From positions 12,549,908 to 12,613,907 of the forward strand of contig NC_135550.1 in assembly GCF_964340395.1 (NCBI RefSeq): DNA of 64,000 bases, given 5' to 3'. Under the pieces are notes generated by a model. That model was not told where the DNA came from. It saw nothing but the letters and a program-made list of their open reading frames with translations, and did no database searches. Below, piece by piece: positions 1 through 24,985 of this stretch. The DNA comes from Glandiceps talaboti. Lineage: Eukaryota; Hemichordata; Enteropneusta; Spengelidae. Position numbers and translations under genes: made by a program. Each line of letters begins with the position of its first letter. The stretch's first letter is position 1.

Positions 1-55
1 AGATATTAAAATGCTTGATGACAGCAATTGGCGTAAACATCTGTATTTGTTTCAG

Positions 56-1004
56 AATTTCACTGACTGTCACTGTATCAACACCGAGAATGGTGACTCT
101 TCCTTTGCTGATGGGGGACTCTGTGCCTTTCCAACATGCAAGTACTTCACCGCATTCCTAATTATTCTGGGTTTCTTCGCTATCGGTAATAGCTCTATGA
201 GTTTACCCACAACGATTATAACCATGAGGTAAAATAAATCATAATGTCTAAAATGTTATACTGTGACACATCCCCTCTGAATGATACATTGCAGAAGTAT
301 TAACTTTCATTACACCATGAGTAGCCAAGTTATATAAATAGATGTATTCTTGAATATCATCTAACAGTAAAATTATGGCCGTTCGAATGTCACTGTCTAC
401 ATCTAACACGAGTATCATTCCTGAAAATAACACTTCAAAGACATTAACCTTTGAACAATAAGTGTACCTGTGTATTGTTCTGATCAATAAATGATAGGCG
501 GCAGTATAATGTACACAGTCACGTGCTTGACTTTGAAACGTTTCAATTTCAACCATATATACTTCTAATTGAAATATCAGCTGTTAAAATGTACAAACTC
601 GTCAAGTAGTCACTAACGATGATATGAAAATTTAACTCTATCATCAAAAACGACACTTGTTGTATACACATTCCCATTGAAGTGAACCATAATATCATAC
701 ACTTAGCTATTGAGATATATAAATCCATGTCACTGTCTGTAGTTTTCTTGACATTGTTTTAGGTCTGTTGATCCACACCTGAAATCGTTTGCCATGGGTA
801 TGAGAAGTGTCATTTTTGAACTTTGTAAGTATATCATAACCTGTCACGAGTTTGTAAGGCAAAAGTAACAGTTACTGTACACTTTTGTACCTTGCCGATA
901 CTTCATCGGTTCAGTAAATATTGAAAATGAATCTGAGTTGTCAGCATTTGAAATCTTCAATACATAATTTGCAGAGACATAAATAGTGTTTATATAATCT
1001 ATCG

Positions 1005-1089
<85 letters not shown>

Positions 1090-2277
1090 CCAATCTGCCG
1101 ACCAGCCGAGTGATCATTGAAATAATCAACAAACAAACCAACCAACCAACCAACCAACCAACCAACCAACCACCCAACCAACAAACAATCTCTTTCCAAC
1201 AAATGTAAATTAAACCATTTCCATGCATCCGATTTGGAATATGCACCAAGATTGAAAGAAATTGATAAAACAAAATGTAACAATTATGCTTATCATGTTA
1301 CTTAATTTATATACCGTACTTTTAAAAATGAAATCTGCAAATGAAATAAAATGGTATGATAAAGTAACGTAACATATAGATAACTTTCAAATTATAAATG
1401 TAGGCTAAAATGTAGTTGGGGACACAATACAATGGAATATAGAAACTTTTAACCACATAGTATATTATTATGTATAAAATATAAATTTCCTTTCTTTTTA
1501 TTTTAGTCACCTTAGTAACTCCACTCATAACGGGCCTGCTAATCGATTCTACATGTATTCTGTGGAGAGAGGAATGTGGAGTGCAAGGAGCATGCGCACA
1601 ATACGACAATTTCATGTATCGGGTGTTGTTTATGGGTGTCAGTGTTGGTTTCAGTGGTGTGGCATTCTGTATTATGGTCTTGTTATTGTTTATACTAAAG
1701 AGGAGAGAAAATACGTCAAACAATATTGATGATGATTCAAGCTCTTTGAAGGGAAAGGAGGACGGTGGAAATGGTGTGCAACTTAAAGCAATCAAGGTGA
1801 GTTTAATTTCTCATGCAATGTACCTTCGTTTCTTGTGTAAAGTACCTTATAAAGAATTTTGCAAGAAAATACAAGTTATACAAACAAGGACACTCACTTC
1901 ATTTATTCTATAAGTGCGAGTTGAGGGCGTAATCATAAGCCTGGCATGCAAGGTGGGTGATGACTAGTTCGCGATGACTTTGTCTAAATTGGCTACCATC
2001 CATCCTCTTCCAAATCCACCGAAATTTGGCTCACATATGTACATCATATATATAGTACAATGACATTCGATATTGATATTGAATGGTTCCCTTATATAGA
2101 GTATGGAGTCATATCGCTTTCTTTAAGTATTTAGGACTGATTTAGTAATTCATACTAGCAACAACTGAAAAATATCATTCGAAACATAACATTTCATTCA
2201 GTCTAAACATAGTAAAGAGATATTCATGTTCTTGTTTTATTAGTTGTGGAGACAGGTGTACAATTATTACGTTGACG

Positions 2278-2353
<76 letters not shown>

Positions 2354-2516
2354 CTCGGTGAGTATCAATCTGCTAAGACAGTGCTCTATACTGCAATGGT
2401 AGAGCGCAATAGTTTTGGTAGTACTGGAACTCTTTCTTGGTTGTAACTCGGAGTTTCACGCATTGTGCGATCATCAGACAACAGTTACAGCCAAGAAAGA
2501 GTTCCAGTACTATCAA

Positions 2517-2614
<98 letters not shown>

Positions 2615-2674
2615 CTCGGTGAGTATCAATCTGCTATAAGACAGTGCTCTATACCGCAGTATCGGGTATAGAGT

Positions 2675-2734
<60 letters not shown>

Positions 2735-2833
2735 CATACCACTGTCTAATGGAGTGCTAATATATATCGATAAGTTGTTTTGTTCTTTGTGTAGAACTGT
2801 GATCAAGGAAACCCAGCTTATGTACCTGAATAA
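56..2833 (+). CDS. SLCO: SLCO/OATP transporter copy 1, 3' part (window-truncated)
   Basis: These are the last four coding exons of an organic anion transporter gene whose 5' part lies before the window: 56-228, 763-824, 1507-1796 and 2795-2833 (stop TAA). All have AG/GT borders and the same phases as the complete copy 2. The first exon encodes the end of the Kazal-like extracellular loop (NFTDCHC) and a membrane helix. The third begins with the [14 protein letters not shown] segment, then a helix, the basic stretch LKRRE and an acidic tail. The last encodes NPAYVPE. No frame break is seen. Family knowledge: SLCO proteins are sodium-independent plasma-membrane carriers of large organic anions. 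It differs from copy 2 by an AT-rich insertion before the last exon, lack of about 275 bp in the first intron, and one extra codon in the third exon. Confidence 0.85.
229..762 (+). other. SLCO copy 1 intron lacking the 275-bp insert of copy 2
   Basis: The intron between the Kazal-end exon and the 62-bp exon matches copy 2 closely, but lacks the block present at about 11583-11857 and a 51-bp block near 12222-12272. The ORF-like stretch on the opposite strand here shows no gene features. Confidence 0.5.
1003..1186. repeat. Microsatellites (ATCT)n and (CAAC)n
   Basis: An (ATCT)n tract at about 1003-1089 is followed after a short spacer by a (CAAC)n tract at about 1133-1186, inside an intron of SLCO copy 1. 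The paralogous intron of copy 2 has both, shorter, at about 12567-12628 and 12668-12705. Confidence 0.95.
2278..2730. repeat. AT-microsatellite-flanked palindromic element in SLCO copy 1 intron
   Basis: Three (TA)n tracts (about 2278-2352, 2519-2614, 2681-2729) surround unique segments. The first segment (2353-2518) holds two arms of about 35 bases in inverted orientation. One carries GTAGTACTGGAACTCTTTC and the other its near reverse complement. They flank a loop containing GCGATCATCAGAC. The second segment (2613-2680) repeats the left part, starting AACTCGGTGAGTATCAATC. The same intron in copy 2 (13327-13872) has no such sequence near 13800-13815, so this is a lineage-specific insertion or expansion. 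A third relative lies at 5681-5815. Confidence 0.8.
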
Positions 2834-3095
2834 GAAGATTGAAAGTCCATATTGATTTGGAACGTGTGTTGTCCCGGATACGTAGCATACCGAATTATAG
2901 TGTAATGCATGCTGGCTGCATTTGTATTTAGTAAATTTGCGCGCCAGTGATATGTATATTTAGCATGTACGACCTTTGGAGAGAAAGTGCTTTGCATTCA
3001 ATTCTAACACCACTAATTCTGTCTTAACATCAATTTGTTACATTTCTGTTAAGCTCTATTCTACCTGTTGTAATTTCAAAAGGGCTATAAAAAGC

Positions 3096-3101
3096 AATAA
3101 A
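3096..3101 (+). terminator. Candidate polyadenylation signal, SLCO copy 1
   Basis: AATAAA lies about 260 bases after the copy 1 stop codon. The equivalent AATAAA after copy 2 is at 14499-14504, in similar flanking sequence. Inferred from motif and position only. Confidence 0.4.
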
Positions 3102-3736
3102 AAGCAAAAATGTATGGTTTGTGTAAGAAGCATACCAGACTGATAAAACCTGTTCCTGTTCATCTCTCTCTCTCTTGTGACCCTGAACGCTGTCTCTGTG
3201 AGTATGTCTGGTCAGTCAGAATGATTGTCTCTTGCAACTGTTCTCGATACACTAACATTACCAACCAATCTCGTCACAGCTAATGGTATATCCTCCTATA
3301 TATTGTATGACTGATATTGACCAATAAAATAACTAATAATTAAGTATAATACAGGTTCAATTCTATTTAGTGATTTTATCAGGACACTTGTGTGGGTCAA
3401 GTACTAGTATCAGTTATTTTTAATCTTAGGAGAATCTGACACGTGCGTCGACCATGTACACGTATATCTTCAGCCATGCTGACACTTGTACTTCAACTTA
3501 CATATCTGAGAGTAATTAATTCGTGTTTACTTCTTTGCAATAAGAATGCAGTCGTACAAGAGACTGTGTTATATTATGTGAAATAGGAGATACCAGGAGG
3601 CGTTGTCAAAACGTCTAGTTACTTCGTGTCAATATATATGCTTTCATGTCATCTGTCACTGTTTTATGTATTCATTTATTTCATTGTTATCTTTACGATA
3701 ACAATCGATCCAAGGGGGGCGGGGGGCGATAGAGAA

Positions 3737-3743
3737 TATATAG
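3737..3743 (+). promoter_or_regulatory. Candidate TATA box, SLCO copy 2
   Basis: TATATAG lies about 110 bases before the ATG at 3851, in a block conserved upstream of copy 3 (TATATAG at 14874-14880). Conservation of the block is seen; promoter function is inferred. Confidence 0.35.
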
Positions 3744-3850
3744 ACATTCATTTGACACGGAATGTTTTATTTCATCTGAGAGCGTCGTTAAACATTAGTA
3801 TAGGTACATACACATACGTTCCGCGACAAATTTGGCGTTTGTGTTCATCT

Positions 3851-13911
<10,061 letters not shown>

Positions 13912-14498
13912 GAAGATTGAAAGTCCATATTGATTTGGAACGTGTGTTGTCCCGGATACGTAGCATACCGAATTAGAGTGTAATGCATGCTGGCTGCATT
14001 TGTATTTAGTAAATTTGCGCGTCAGTGATATGTGTCTTTAGCAAAGCCTTATGATGTCATTTATTAGTTGTATTATTAAGAGGAACAACATGTAAATGAG
14101 GCTCCGTTTCGGCATACCAGTCAGTCAGGTTTACTATTTCGTTCTTGTCTTGGAAGATTGCTTTTTTTCGAAATGTATACACTACACACTAATTGTACAT
14201 TTTATTTAAAACTAGGTGTAAGTACTAGCTATTTAGTATTAGTTTGTGTGAATTTTAATTGTGAGTTTTTATAGGCCATTTAGGAATTCAGCTTGCTATT
14301 TTACATAGCTTCATTCATAATTCAAATAATATTCAGTACTCTCAGCGGTCAGAGATGCAGAAGTTAATGTATGACTTTTGGAGACAAAGTGCTTTACATT
14401 AAATTAACACCACTAATTCTGTCTTAACATCAATTTGTTACATTTCTGTTAAGCTCTATTCTACCTGTTGTAATTTCAAAAGGGCTATCGCTTGTGGA

Positions 14499-14504
14499 AT
14501 AAAA
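14499..14504 (+). terminator. Candidate polyadenylation signal, SLCO copy 2
   Basis: AATAAA about 590 bases past the copy 2 stop, in sequence homologous to the candidate signal of copy 1. Confidence 0.4.
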
Positions 14505-14561
14505 AGCAAAAATGTATGGTTTGTGCAAGAAGCATACCAGACTGATAAAACCTGTTCCTGT

Positions 14562-14689
<128 letters not shown>

Positions 14690-14873
14690 CCTGAACGCTG
14701 TCTCTGTGAGTATGTCTGGTCAGTCAGAATGATTGTCTCTTGCAACTGTTACCAGGAGGCGTTGTCAAAACGTCTAGTTACTTTGTGTCAATATATGCAT
14801 TCATGTCATTTTATGTAATTATTTATTTCATTGTTATTGTTATAACAATCGATCCAAGGGGGCCGATAGAGAG

Positions 14874-14880
14874 TATATAG
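14874..14880 (+). promoter_or_regulatory. Candidate TATA box, SLCO copy 3
   Basis: TATATAG about 113 bases before the ATG at 14993, in the block conserved with the copy 2 upstream region. Confidence 0.3.
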
Positions 14881-17826
14881 ACATTCATTTGATATGGAAA
14901 TTTTTATTTCATCTGAGAGCGTCGTTAAACATTATATTAGTATAGGTACATACACATACGTTCCGCGACAAATTTGGCGTTTGTGTTCATCTATGGCAAC
15001 TAATATGGATAGTATCAGAAAAGGAGGGGATGAAAGCGATACCAAAGGTAAGCAGAGTTTTACTGTCACAATTATTTCCCCCCTGTTTTTCAATATCATG
15101 TATTTAATGCGTCGAATCACTTCACCGTAATATCTCTTTCGAGAGACAAACAAGTTTTCTTATAGCTATCTGTCTATGTGTCTGTTTGTTTTTTATTTGT
15201 GCTGATTTGTATGCATTCATTGAATTAATCTTTGATAGTATTAAAAGCTAATATTCTAGATGTAGAATGAAATAAAGTAAAAGGAATCATATTATTAACT
15301 AGCAACAATCACAACATTAGCCTATCTCAGAAGTCATAGTATCTAGGCATACCTCAATAAGTGTCAACTTTCCAACATAAACATGTCACAATTCTCTATA
15401 CCCTCGCGAGTTATGTTGACACAGGCTTGTTTGCCAGTCCGTTCTAGATCACATGATGACATCCAGTCCCAAGGGTGATTTATTTTTGCTATTATAGTGT
15501 ATCGGTACAGACAGCAACTATAGAACAGAATGCCAAACCCCATATAGAAAAGAAATAAAACCAAGTGAAACAGTACCACAGTATTCACTCTGATTGACCA
15601 TTGCACGCAATCATAAACTAGCGAATCAAAGGAATTGAAAATAAAAATATACACACGAATAAACCTAGCAACTACGTGAGTCCCTGTGGGTAAAAGAACT
15701 ACACAAACTCAACAACAGAGTGAACAGAGAACAGTAAATTGACAACTGTATTTCAATCACCCATTAGTATTGCACAGTTGATCAAACTTAATATTTATGC
15801 ATTTTCAAAACAAGAGTAATGTATGACAAATACCAGTTACATTTTAGTATGATAGTACTAATGGTATAAACCAATTGAAACAGAAAGAGCACGGCCCCAT
15901 TGAAATATGTGGGTTAGAAATGCATGGTTCGTGACAACAATGTCTATGATCATATTCTAAGTGCAAAACATTACATATGTATTATATGTAGACATTTGGA
16001 ATGAAATGTTACATTAATTGGATATTAAATTTGTAGTTTTGAGTGAAAATAAAGAGGTTTTATCGATTAGCCACTGAATCTGAATATTTATTATTCTTGG
16101 TATCCTTCACGTCTGTTCAATAAGATGTCAACGATGACGTCAGTAAACTTACAATGGGTAAAATATCTATATACACGCTGTAACAGTGCAGGGAATGAAT
16201 GTAGTTTTGTATATTTTTGTACAGTTTCCAAATTTACATTAATGGTGCATATTCTGACGTTAGACTCGTTTTGTAGCCTAATAATATAGCACATTTAAAG
16301 GGGAGATGAGAAACTTAAGTCTGACTTAGGAAGAAGAGAACAGGGAAATCACATTTTTACCATTACAGGTATAACATTTTATTTCCGGTGTGTTGCGAAT
16401 GGAAAATTGTTTGTTTATGTTTATGTTTATGTACTATGTAGTTCCAGAATGACACTCCATCAACATTAGTTTTTTAAACAAACCAAAATGTACATAACTT
16501 GCAACAACAGTGTTACGTGAACAAGGTATATATGACAAGCAAAATGGCCTCAACCTTAACCAGTGTATTGAGCATGCTGTATTGACATGAAATCCCTAGG
16601 TATATAACCCGATTGGTCGAATACATAATTAGACATATACCCACTTTAGAACTAAGAAAGTTGCAAACCTATTCCAGAGAAATATATCGTTAATTCTCTC
16701 TCTTCTCAGGTTTTCTACAATCGGTTTTAGCTATGCTAAAAAATCCATGTTTCCTGTTGACTGTGTTAGCTTCTACAATAAGAAGTCCCGTTGGTTTTGG
16801 AATGTTTATGCCGAAATACTTTCAGAAGGATCTAGGATTCACAGCCAGTATGGGAAACATGATTATGGGTAAGGAATTATATCAGAAGAATTCACATCTT
16901 GTTCGGAGTGTTTAAATAGGTGTTATTCTAGCCCAGAATAATTCATGATAGCATTTGACGTAAAGATGTGTATTTGTTTCAGAATTTCACTGAATGTCAC
17001 TGTATCAACACCGAGAATGGTGACTCTTCCTTTGGCTATGGGGGACTCTGTGCCTTTCCAACATGCAAATACTTCATCGCATTCCTTGTGATTCTGGGTC
17101 TCTTCGCTATCGGTAATGGCTCTATGAGTTTACCCACACATTTTATAACCATGAGGTAAAAGAAAAGTGAACACCATTAATTATGCTAATGCTGTAATCA
17201 ATATTTATGATATATATATCAAAACATAATTAGTTCTAGCCATTACCCTAAAGAACATGTGCACCTTATTTTATTTGAATTGAGCGCTTCGTTTTTGAGA
17301 AAACGATTGGGCAGACATACATGTACAGAGAGACAGACAGACTGACAGACAGACAGACAGACAGATTTTTCATGCTTACATTATAGCCATCCGTTATAGA
17401 AGGTAAAATGAGACGAATTCTAAGTAACATTTTTCTTTGGGTTTTATAAACGTGCCGATATGATGGAAGCGTCATAGTAAGTTACATTTACCTTGACGAC
17501 ATCTGACAAATAATAGTAATGACAGTTATTAATACACATAAATGCACGTCACTGTCTGTAGTTTTGTTGACATTGTTTTAGGTCTGTTGATCCACTCCAG
17601 AAATCGTTTGCTATTGGTATGAAAACAGCCATTTCTGAAGCTTGTAAGTATAAACATGCCAAGGGGTAGTAAGGCAAAAATAACAATTCTAGCCCCTGTT
17701 TGTTTCTTGGGGATGTTTTTTTGTTTAAGTAATTAATGGCAATAAATCTAAGATGTCACATCATGTCAGCATTTGAAAGCTTTGATACCTAATTTTGTAG
17801 TGACACAATTAGCGTTCACATCTGAT

Positions 17827-17914
<88 letters not shown>

Positions 17915-17963
17915 GTCAATTAATTAATCAAAAAATCAATCAATCCATGAATCAATCAATCAA
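17827..17963. repeat. (ATCA)n microsatellite
   Basis: About 137 bases of CAAT/ATCA repeat in the intron of SLCO copy 3, directly beside the left end of the TIR element at 17974. Confidence 0.95.
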
Positions 17964-17973
17964 TTAAGGTAAA

Positions 17974-18893
<920 letters not shown>

Positions 18894-20093
18894 CTGATCC
18901 CGGCCTATAATTTTCTTTTAAAAATGTAATAATTATCTACAGCTGAAATAAAATAAAGCAAGTGTGTCGATAACTGTTTGAAATTGCAACTCTATGAGTC
19001 TAAAAGTGTCGTTTGGAGGACACAATACAATGGAATAACAAGTTTTTTTCTGTATGTAGTAATTTAACTTAGTTTCATTTATTTTCATTTTAGTCTACTA
19101 TGCAACTGCTCTTGTAACGGGCCTGCTAATCGATTCTACAAGTCATGTATTCTGTGGAAAGAGGAATGTGGAGTGCATGGAGCATGCGCACAATACAACA
19201 ATTTCATGTATCGGGTTTTGTTTATGGGTGTCAGTGCTGGTTTCAGTGGTGTGGCATTCTGTATTATGACCTTGTTATTGTTTATACTAAAGCGGAGAGA
19301 AAACAATTCGAACAACAATTTGATGATTCGATCTCTTTGAACGGAAAGGAGGGAGATGCAAATGGTGTTCAACTTAAAGCAATTAAGGTCAGTGAGATAG
19401 ATGCAGGATCTGGCACGAAAATTTACGATATAGAATGACATGAGATAGTATGATTCTTCGAGGCTTTGGTAAAGTTATATGCAATGATCGATGAGTGATA
19501 TGAATTACTTTTGTAGAAACGAAACGAAACTATAGTAAGACTAAGATGGGGTTGAATGTGTGGCTACTTGTAGAAAACTTTCTATCAGAGATGCCACCCT
19601 ATTGTGAGTGCCGTTACATCTTGTCCATTAGTAGCTTATATATCAATGTGTTGCAACGATTGTTACAAGTTCTGTCTATCTTAGTTTGTCACTCTGTAGC
19701 TTGAAATCCGCTGTTAGTATTCAACAGTGATGATATCTTTGAGAATTGCCAACCACAATTAAAGTGTGTATTAATTATTCATTTTCTTCTTTTCCTGCTA
19801 TATATAGAACATTGACCATGGAAATCCTGCTTATGAACCTGAATAAGACGAAGATATAAAGTCGACACCCAAGTCTTGGCACGGAGAATGCGAGCTGCTG
19901 GTGAAATTTTAAAACATCGATGATGCATGCGATGTGCTCATGATTTGTTAAATAAGTGACTTTAAAATATGACAGTCTTTAAATGATATATCAACTGAAG
20001 TCAACTTAAACTCTAGTACACACAATACAAACTGGAACGGCTGATACGTTTAGATACTTAGTTTTCAAATTTATTTAGGCACCAATAAATTAT

Positions 20094-20099
20094 GTCACA
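20094..20099 (+). terminator. Candidate polyadenylation signal, SLCO copy 3
   Basis: AATAAA about 250 bases after the terminal stop of the pseudogene. Motif and position only. Confidence 0.3.
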
Positions 20100-23000
20100 A
20101 TGTAACCCTATTATATATTACATCGTTTTAGCTACTAGTTGTTCAACATGAATCCAGATAGGTTTGAAGTTGAATAATGTAGTAACATTCAATTACGAAA
20201 TACATTTTAAGGAACTACTAAAACCCCACAAAGGTACAAACTGTGCCCTTTTTAAATTTATGAAAGGTATATAAAAAAAGCATAGAAACACAATCTGTGT
20301 ATATAATTATAAAATTAAATTACTACATATGAAATATGGGATACAATGTTTCCTGTTTCCATAATTTGATATTATATTTTCTTAATTTTTGTTGAATTAT
20401 GTCCATTACCATCTAGACATTAGAAATGATAATCAGTAATTCTATATAACGTTCATCCTTTAAAAAAACATGTTAGGTCCTTTATTCTTTTTTTTTTACT
20501 ATCGTCGTAACTATTGGAAAGAGCATGTTTAAATGTGCTGCGATTGCTTGAACGTGAACACATTAGTGATTCAGTCAAATGTTCAATGAAAAATACAGTA
20601 TTTAGAAACCAAATGGAAAAGTAGCTACCGAAATGAAAGCACAGCATAACCTTTTCCACTATTCAGCATTTTATTTTTATTTTTAATTTAGAAAAAGTCC
20701 CACCTCCGCTATGATCTATTTTTCAAAATGTATATGAAATACAAATATGTAGATCTCGATGTAAGGATTGTTTAGTATTACAACTGGCATAAAAAATACC
20801 CGCCTGTGCATTGACAAAAGTGGAACATTACCCACTTACCGAGGTAAACAATTAAGTAATTTAAAGACAACAAGATAACTACTTCAAACGCAATAGTGGG
20901 TGTGTCTGATGTAGGTTGACACAACGCTCTTTACATTGTATGTCTTTGCACCCCCCCCCCCCTTGTCCTTGTCACATTCCTTATATTGCATGCAAACGCA
21001 CCGGTATCATTTTGCGAGTGTGGTTGTGACTGCTTCTAATGTTGGCATGCATTTAATAACTATTATTTGCTGTGTTTATACTTTAGTTTTTATAGGTCCT
21101 GGAGCATTGAATACATTATAATGTCTATAAATGCGCCCATATTAATGTATAATTTACACTTAATTTGATCCAAATACTCGATTTCCAATGGCGTACTTCT
21201 GTGCAGACTCACAAAATTTGATGTATGACCAGTGGCAAGATAAGTGTTGTGCAAATAGAGCTGTACGTACACACGGAATGTCATGACTGTGAAACGAGTG
21301 TCAAACTGTGGCTAATACTGCAAGGATTGTTTGTAAAGGCGACAATAAACGACTTGTTTTAAAGCAAAGTACTCAATCATACATGAATTGTGTGTTGATA
21401 ACATTATCACAAAAAATCATTTAAGTTTTATATCTGAAGTGTTAGTCTGGTCTTTGTTATGTTCAATTATAAAGTAGTTTATGTTACGATTGAAAAAATC
21501 GTATATTTATGAATTGGGTCTAATAAATTTACAAAATTGTGGCGATATTGGCTAATGTCCATGTGATCTTACGAGTAGGAGCAGGGCACGGGTGCATACG
21601 ATTATATGTAATTGAGAAAACATAATGATCGATTTATGAGAAGTAACAGTTTGTACCAGGTGTGGTTGAGACGCGCCAGCAATTGTAAGTTGTAATGACG
21701 TGATATGTTAAATTTAGAATCGTATGATTTCATTATTATCCAATTGCAAGAGTATAAATGAAATGGAGGCCGTGATTATGGCAAGCTAAACTATAGATCT
21801 CAGTGTGAGCTTATTCCCGGCTAGCGGACCAAGAACGATCCTGGTGTATTAGAGACTGGTATGAGAAATTGCTTTATAGTGAGATACGACTGACTTGACT
21901 AACTCCCACTCGACCATTACAAAGTGTCGTATTCATCAACGTAACACTTGTGGCAGCTTGTTATCTGACATTTCATCACCAACAGGCAACGTATGCCGCA
22001 CTGTCAACATGTCTTCTGTCGGGTCATCCTGATTCCGAGCCAGGTATAGTTGGCATGTCTAAATAATTATCACTTGCAATAGTCTATGGCATATGGTGGT
22101 TTAATAGTGCCAGTGGGAGGCTACTGACTAATATAAGCTATACGACCCCGTCGTATCAACTTGTTTGAGAAATGTGTTTGTCTTTTCAGTGCATGTCCAT
22201 GACCTGACCTGGCCTGACCTGACCTGACCCAATACCATACATGTGTCAGTGCGGGAGGTAAAAGAAGGGCTCCTAAGAATGGTTTATTGCCTTTTTGTGT
22301 TTATATTACAACTTCATCCGATATGATCTAAATTGTAATCAGTAAATCTAACAGGTGCCACTTTCTCAAGTACAGCAACGTTGTCTGCTAACAATACACC
22401 TGTTGTTATGCCGATGTGATGTATTTACTTTCCTCAAGTAAAAGTGTCATTGTTTGCTGTTGACAAATAATCTCCAACTGATCTACCAGCTAATACTGCA
22501 GGTATGTTAGGGTATCAATCAAATGTGACCGATATCGTTAGGTCACTAAATTGACGCACGGCCTTGTGCCTGGGGTGGCGGTAACATTACAGCACGAAGC
22601 TTTGATTGTCTACATGTTTACAGTTGAAATTTTCTCCTCTTCTCGTTAAACAATGTCAATAAAATCTAAAGATATTTTTTTTATTTGAGAAAGTCCAGAA
22701 AAGGCCAGACATTTAAATGTCAGGATGAATTCCAAATTCCTATACTTAGGACATATGAATATTTGGTGAAGAGGGTGGGTCAAACCGATTTTTCAATCAT
22801 CGATTCCACGATCACATTCGTCGATGAAAGGTCAAGAAAGAGGCCGAATCAGTGAGTGAGGGTAAAGTATATCATGTACCCGACATTAAGTTGGTCATGA
22901 GATCGTAATTTTGGGTGTTTTTTAGGGTTGAAAAAGTTATGCATGAACGTTCAGCCCGATCCAGCTAGTCACACCCCTTGTGTTGCTTGTATGGATGAGG

Positions 23001-24985
23001 ATATATAGTATCATAGCACATTAGTTCAGAAGTATACAGACCCGTATGTATTGTGTGTATGTGTGTATGTATGTATGTATGTATGTATGTATGTATGTAT
23101 GTATGTATGTATGTAGGTATGTAGGTAGGTAGGTAGGTAGATATATAGTTTTTCATGAGTTGAAAATGATATTCCATTTACCAATGCATAGTTGTTTGTT
23201 TATTTGGTTGGCTGTTTGTAGCACGGTTCCAACAGTAACTCCCTTAAGTACCTCATTGGCTGAGACGACCAACCACCCCAAAATACCGTCAAGGATTGTG
23301 GGAAAGCATACACATTTCTATGGTAATTCTATATGACGGATCCAAGATGGCGACTACTACTTACCTGTGGTCTCACACGAACTGATAGGTCACTTGAAAA
23401 CTTATGGACGAGCCAACTATGGACCATGACCAGGCCATTTGACTATGGTGTAATGAAGAACATGTAGGTTAAAATTGCCGAGTTTCACACAACTTCTTAT
23501 TCAAATATTAACATTGCTACTTTCAATTTATTTATTTATTTAATTTTGTTTCCATATTTTATATCTTATTTCATGACAACCAATGTGAATTTTGGGAGAT
23601 TATATAGGGCACATTGAAAATACATTTTTGTTATATTTTTCTCTTGTGAACGATGATTTATTGCATGTTTGGGAAGGTGATCTGTGATCGCTTTGTGTCG
23701 GTCCATGTGTCTAGATCTGTGTCTATGTGTTCCTTGCTTCTTATTGTGAGACAAAAATGACAAAATATACGAACACGTTCCAGAACACGTCCCTTTAATG
23801 AAAAGCATAGGTAAGTTCACATGCTAAGTAATTGCATAATTGGCTGCAAATCCCACCTATTCAGTGGTACATCAAGCAAAACAGTCATTCTGAGGCTAAA
23901 GCCTGTCAACCTGTCCAAGCGAAACAACACTCACAACTATTCTCCATTTTGACAGAATGTAGGACTACTATATACCTACCAGATGAACACATTCAAGAAC
24001 ACTAGAAAACATGCTACATATGCTATGAAAACACACAAACAGAAAGAAGTTTGCAAAATGTGAAAATTTCACTGTGCAGTTTATAGGAGGCTGAAAATTG
24101 GTAATTAGGATAGCAGTACTTCCCCGTGTTCGTCAACTTGACATTTTTGTTAACCGCATCATACTGATTAGTTAATAATTTGATACCATAAGTGTGGTCG
24201 CAGCAATTGAAATCAAACTTATTTTGTTTAAATCTCTATATCATAATTGTTATATGACTAAATACACTGTAGTATTCGCTAAGCACTGTCTTTGATGTTT
24301 GGATAGCTTTCTGGGTATGATGCATATACTAACGGTATAGAACATGCACATTTAAGTATCGTTGTATCCTACGTGAAACACACAAATGTGATGGTGTGAC
24401 TTGAGTATCGCACGTTTACATTCACTCTGTAGTTAACAGGACAGAACATAACATAGCATGCACATAGTTACTACTATATTCATAACAACCTAATACGCTT
24501 GTTTCCTATGCATGTTTCGAAAACCAGTCAGCTTAAGTAATTATACTAGAAGTATGGCCGAGATTATCCTGTCCAGTGTCCTGTAAGAGATAAACCAATA
24601 CCATTAGCAGTTATTATCATTGTACATATGCTAGTATGATGCTAGTATATCTCCAACAGTTGTAACTGTTATGTTTCATAATTATGTTACTTTTTTAGTT
24701 TTATACTGACATATGTATGATTGCCTAATAATCAGACTAACATTGTTTGAATTAACTATTTTAGGAAATGGTCTACACACTGTATTCTACATGTATGTAA
24801 CTAACATAAATAAGTTTTGCATTAAACACATATCTTCAGTACACACATTTGCTTTTAACAGTATTGACGCACCATACCTGTTGAATATATGCAGGGCAAG
24901 CTGTACATTTATTACATGTGTGGTAAGGTAAAAACAAAGGTCTTAAAAAAGTACAAGATATTACACAAGGAAAACATACACCTAC
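20100..24985. other. Intergenic region between convergent SLCO loci
   Basis: No open frame with gene-like features was found on either strand. Notable pieces: pentamer repeats of TGACC near 22200-22230, a (TATG)n microsatellite at about 23058-23139, and a GC-richer stretch at 23240-23360 holding an inverted CCAAT motif (ATTGG) and AAGATGGCG. The last coding exon of the minus-strand SLCO gene should lie here but was not recognised. Confidence 0.5.
23058..23139. repeat. (TATG)n microsatellite
   Basis: GTAT/GTAG repeat of about 80 bases. Confidence 0.9.

Noticed and set aside
2415-2806. Open frames of Tyr-Ile repeats on both strands
   Set aside because: They are translations of (TA)n microsatellites; the same holds at 5418-5933.
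19145-19438. 97-codon frame in SLCO copy 3
   Set aside because: Mostly a wrong frame of the tenth SLCO exon, joined to the true frame only near its end because of the indels.
22195-22235. Repeated TGACC(T) strings, nuclear-receptor half-site-like
   Set aside because: A simple pentamer repeat explains it; spacing does not fit a standard direct-repeat response element.
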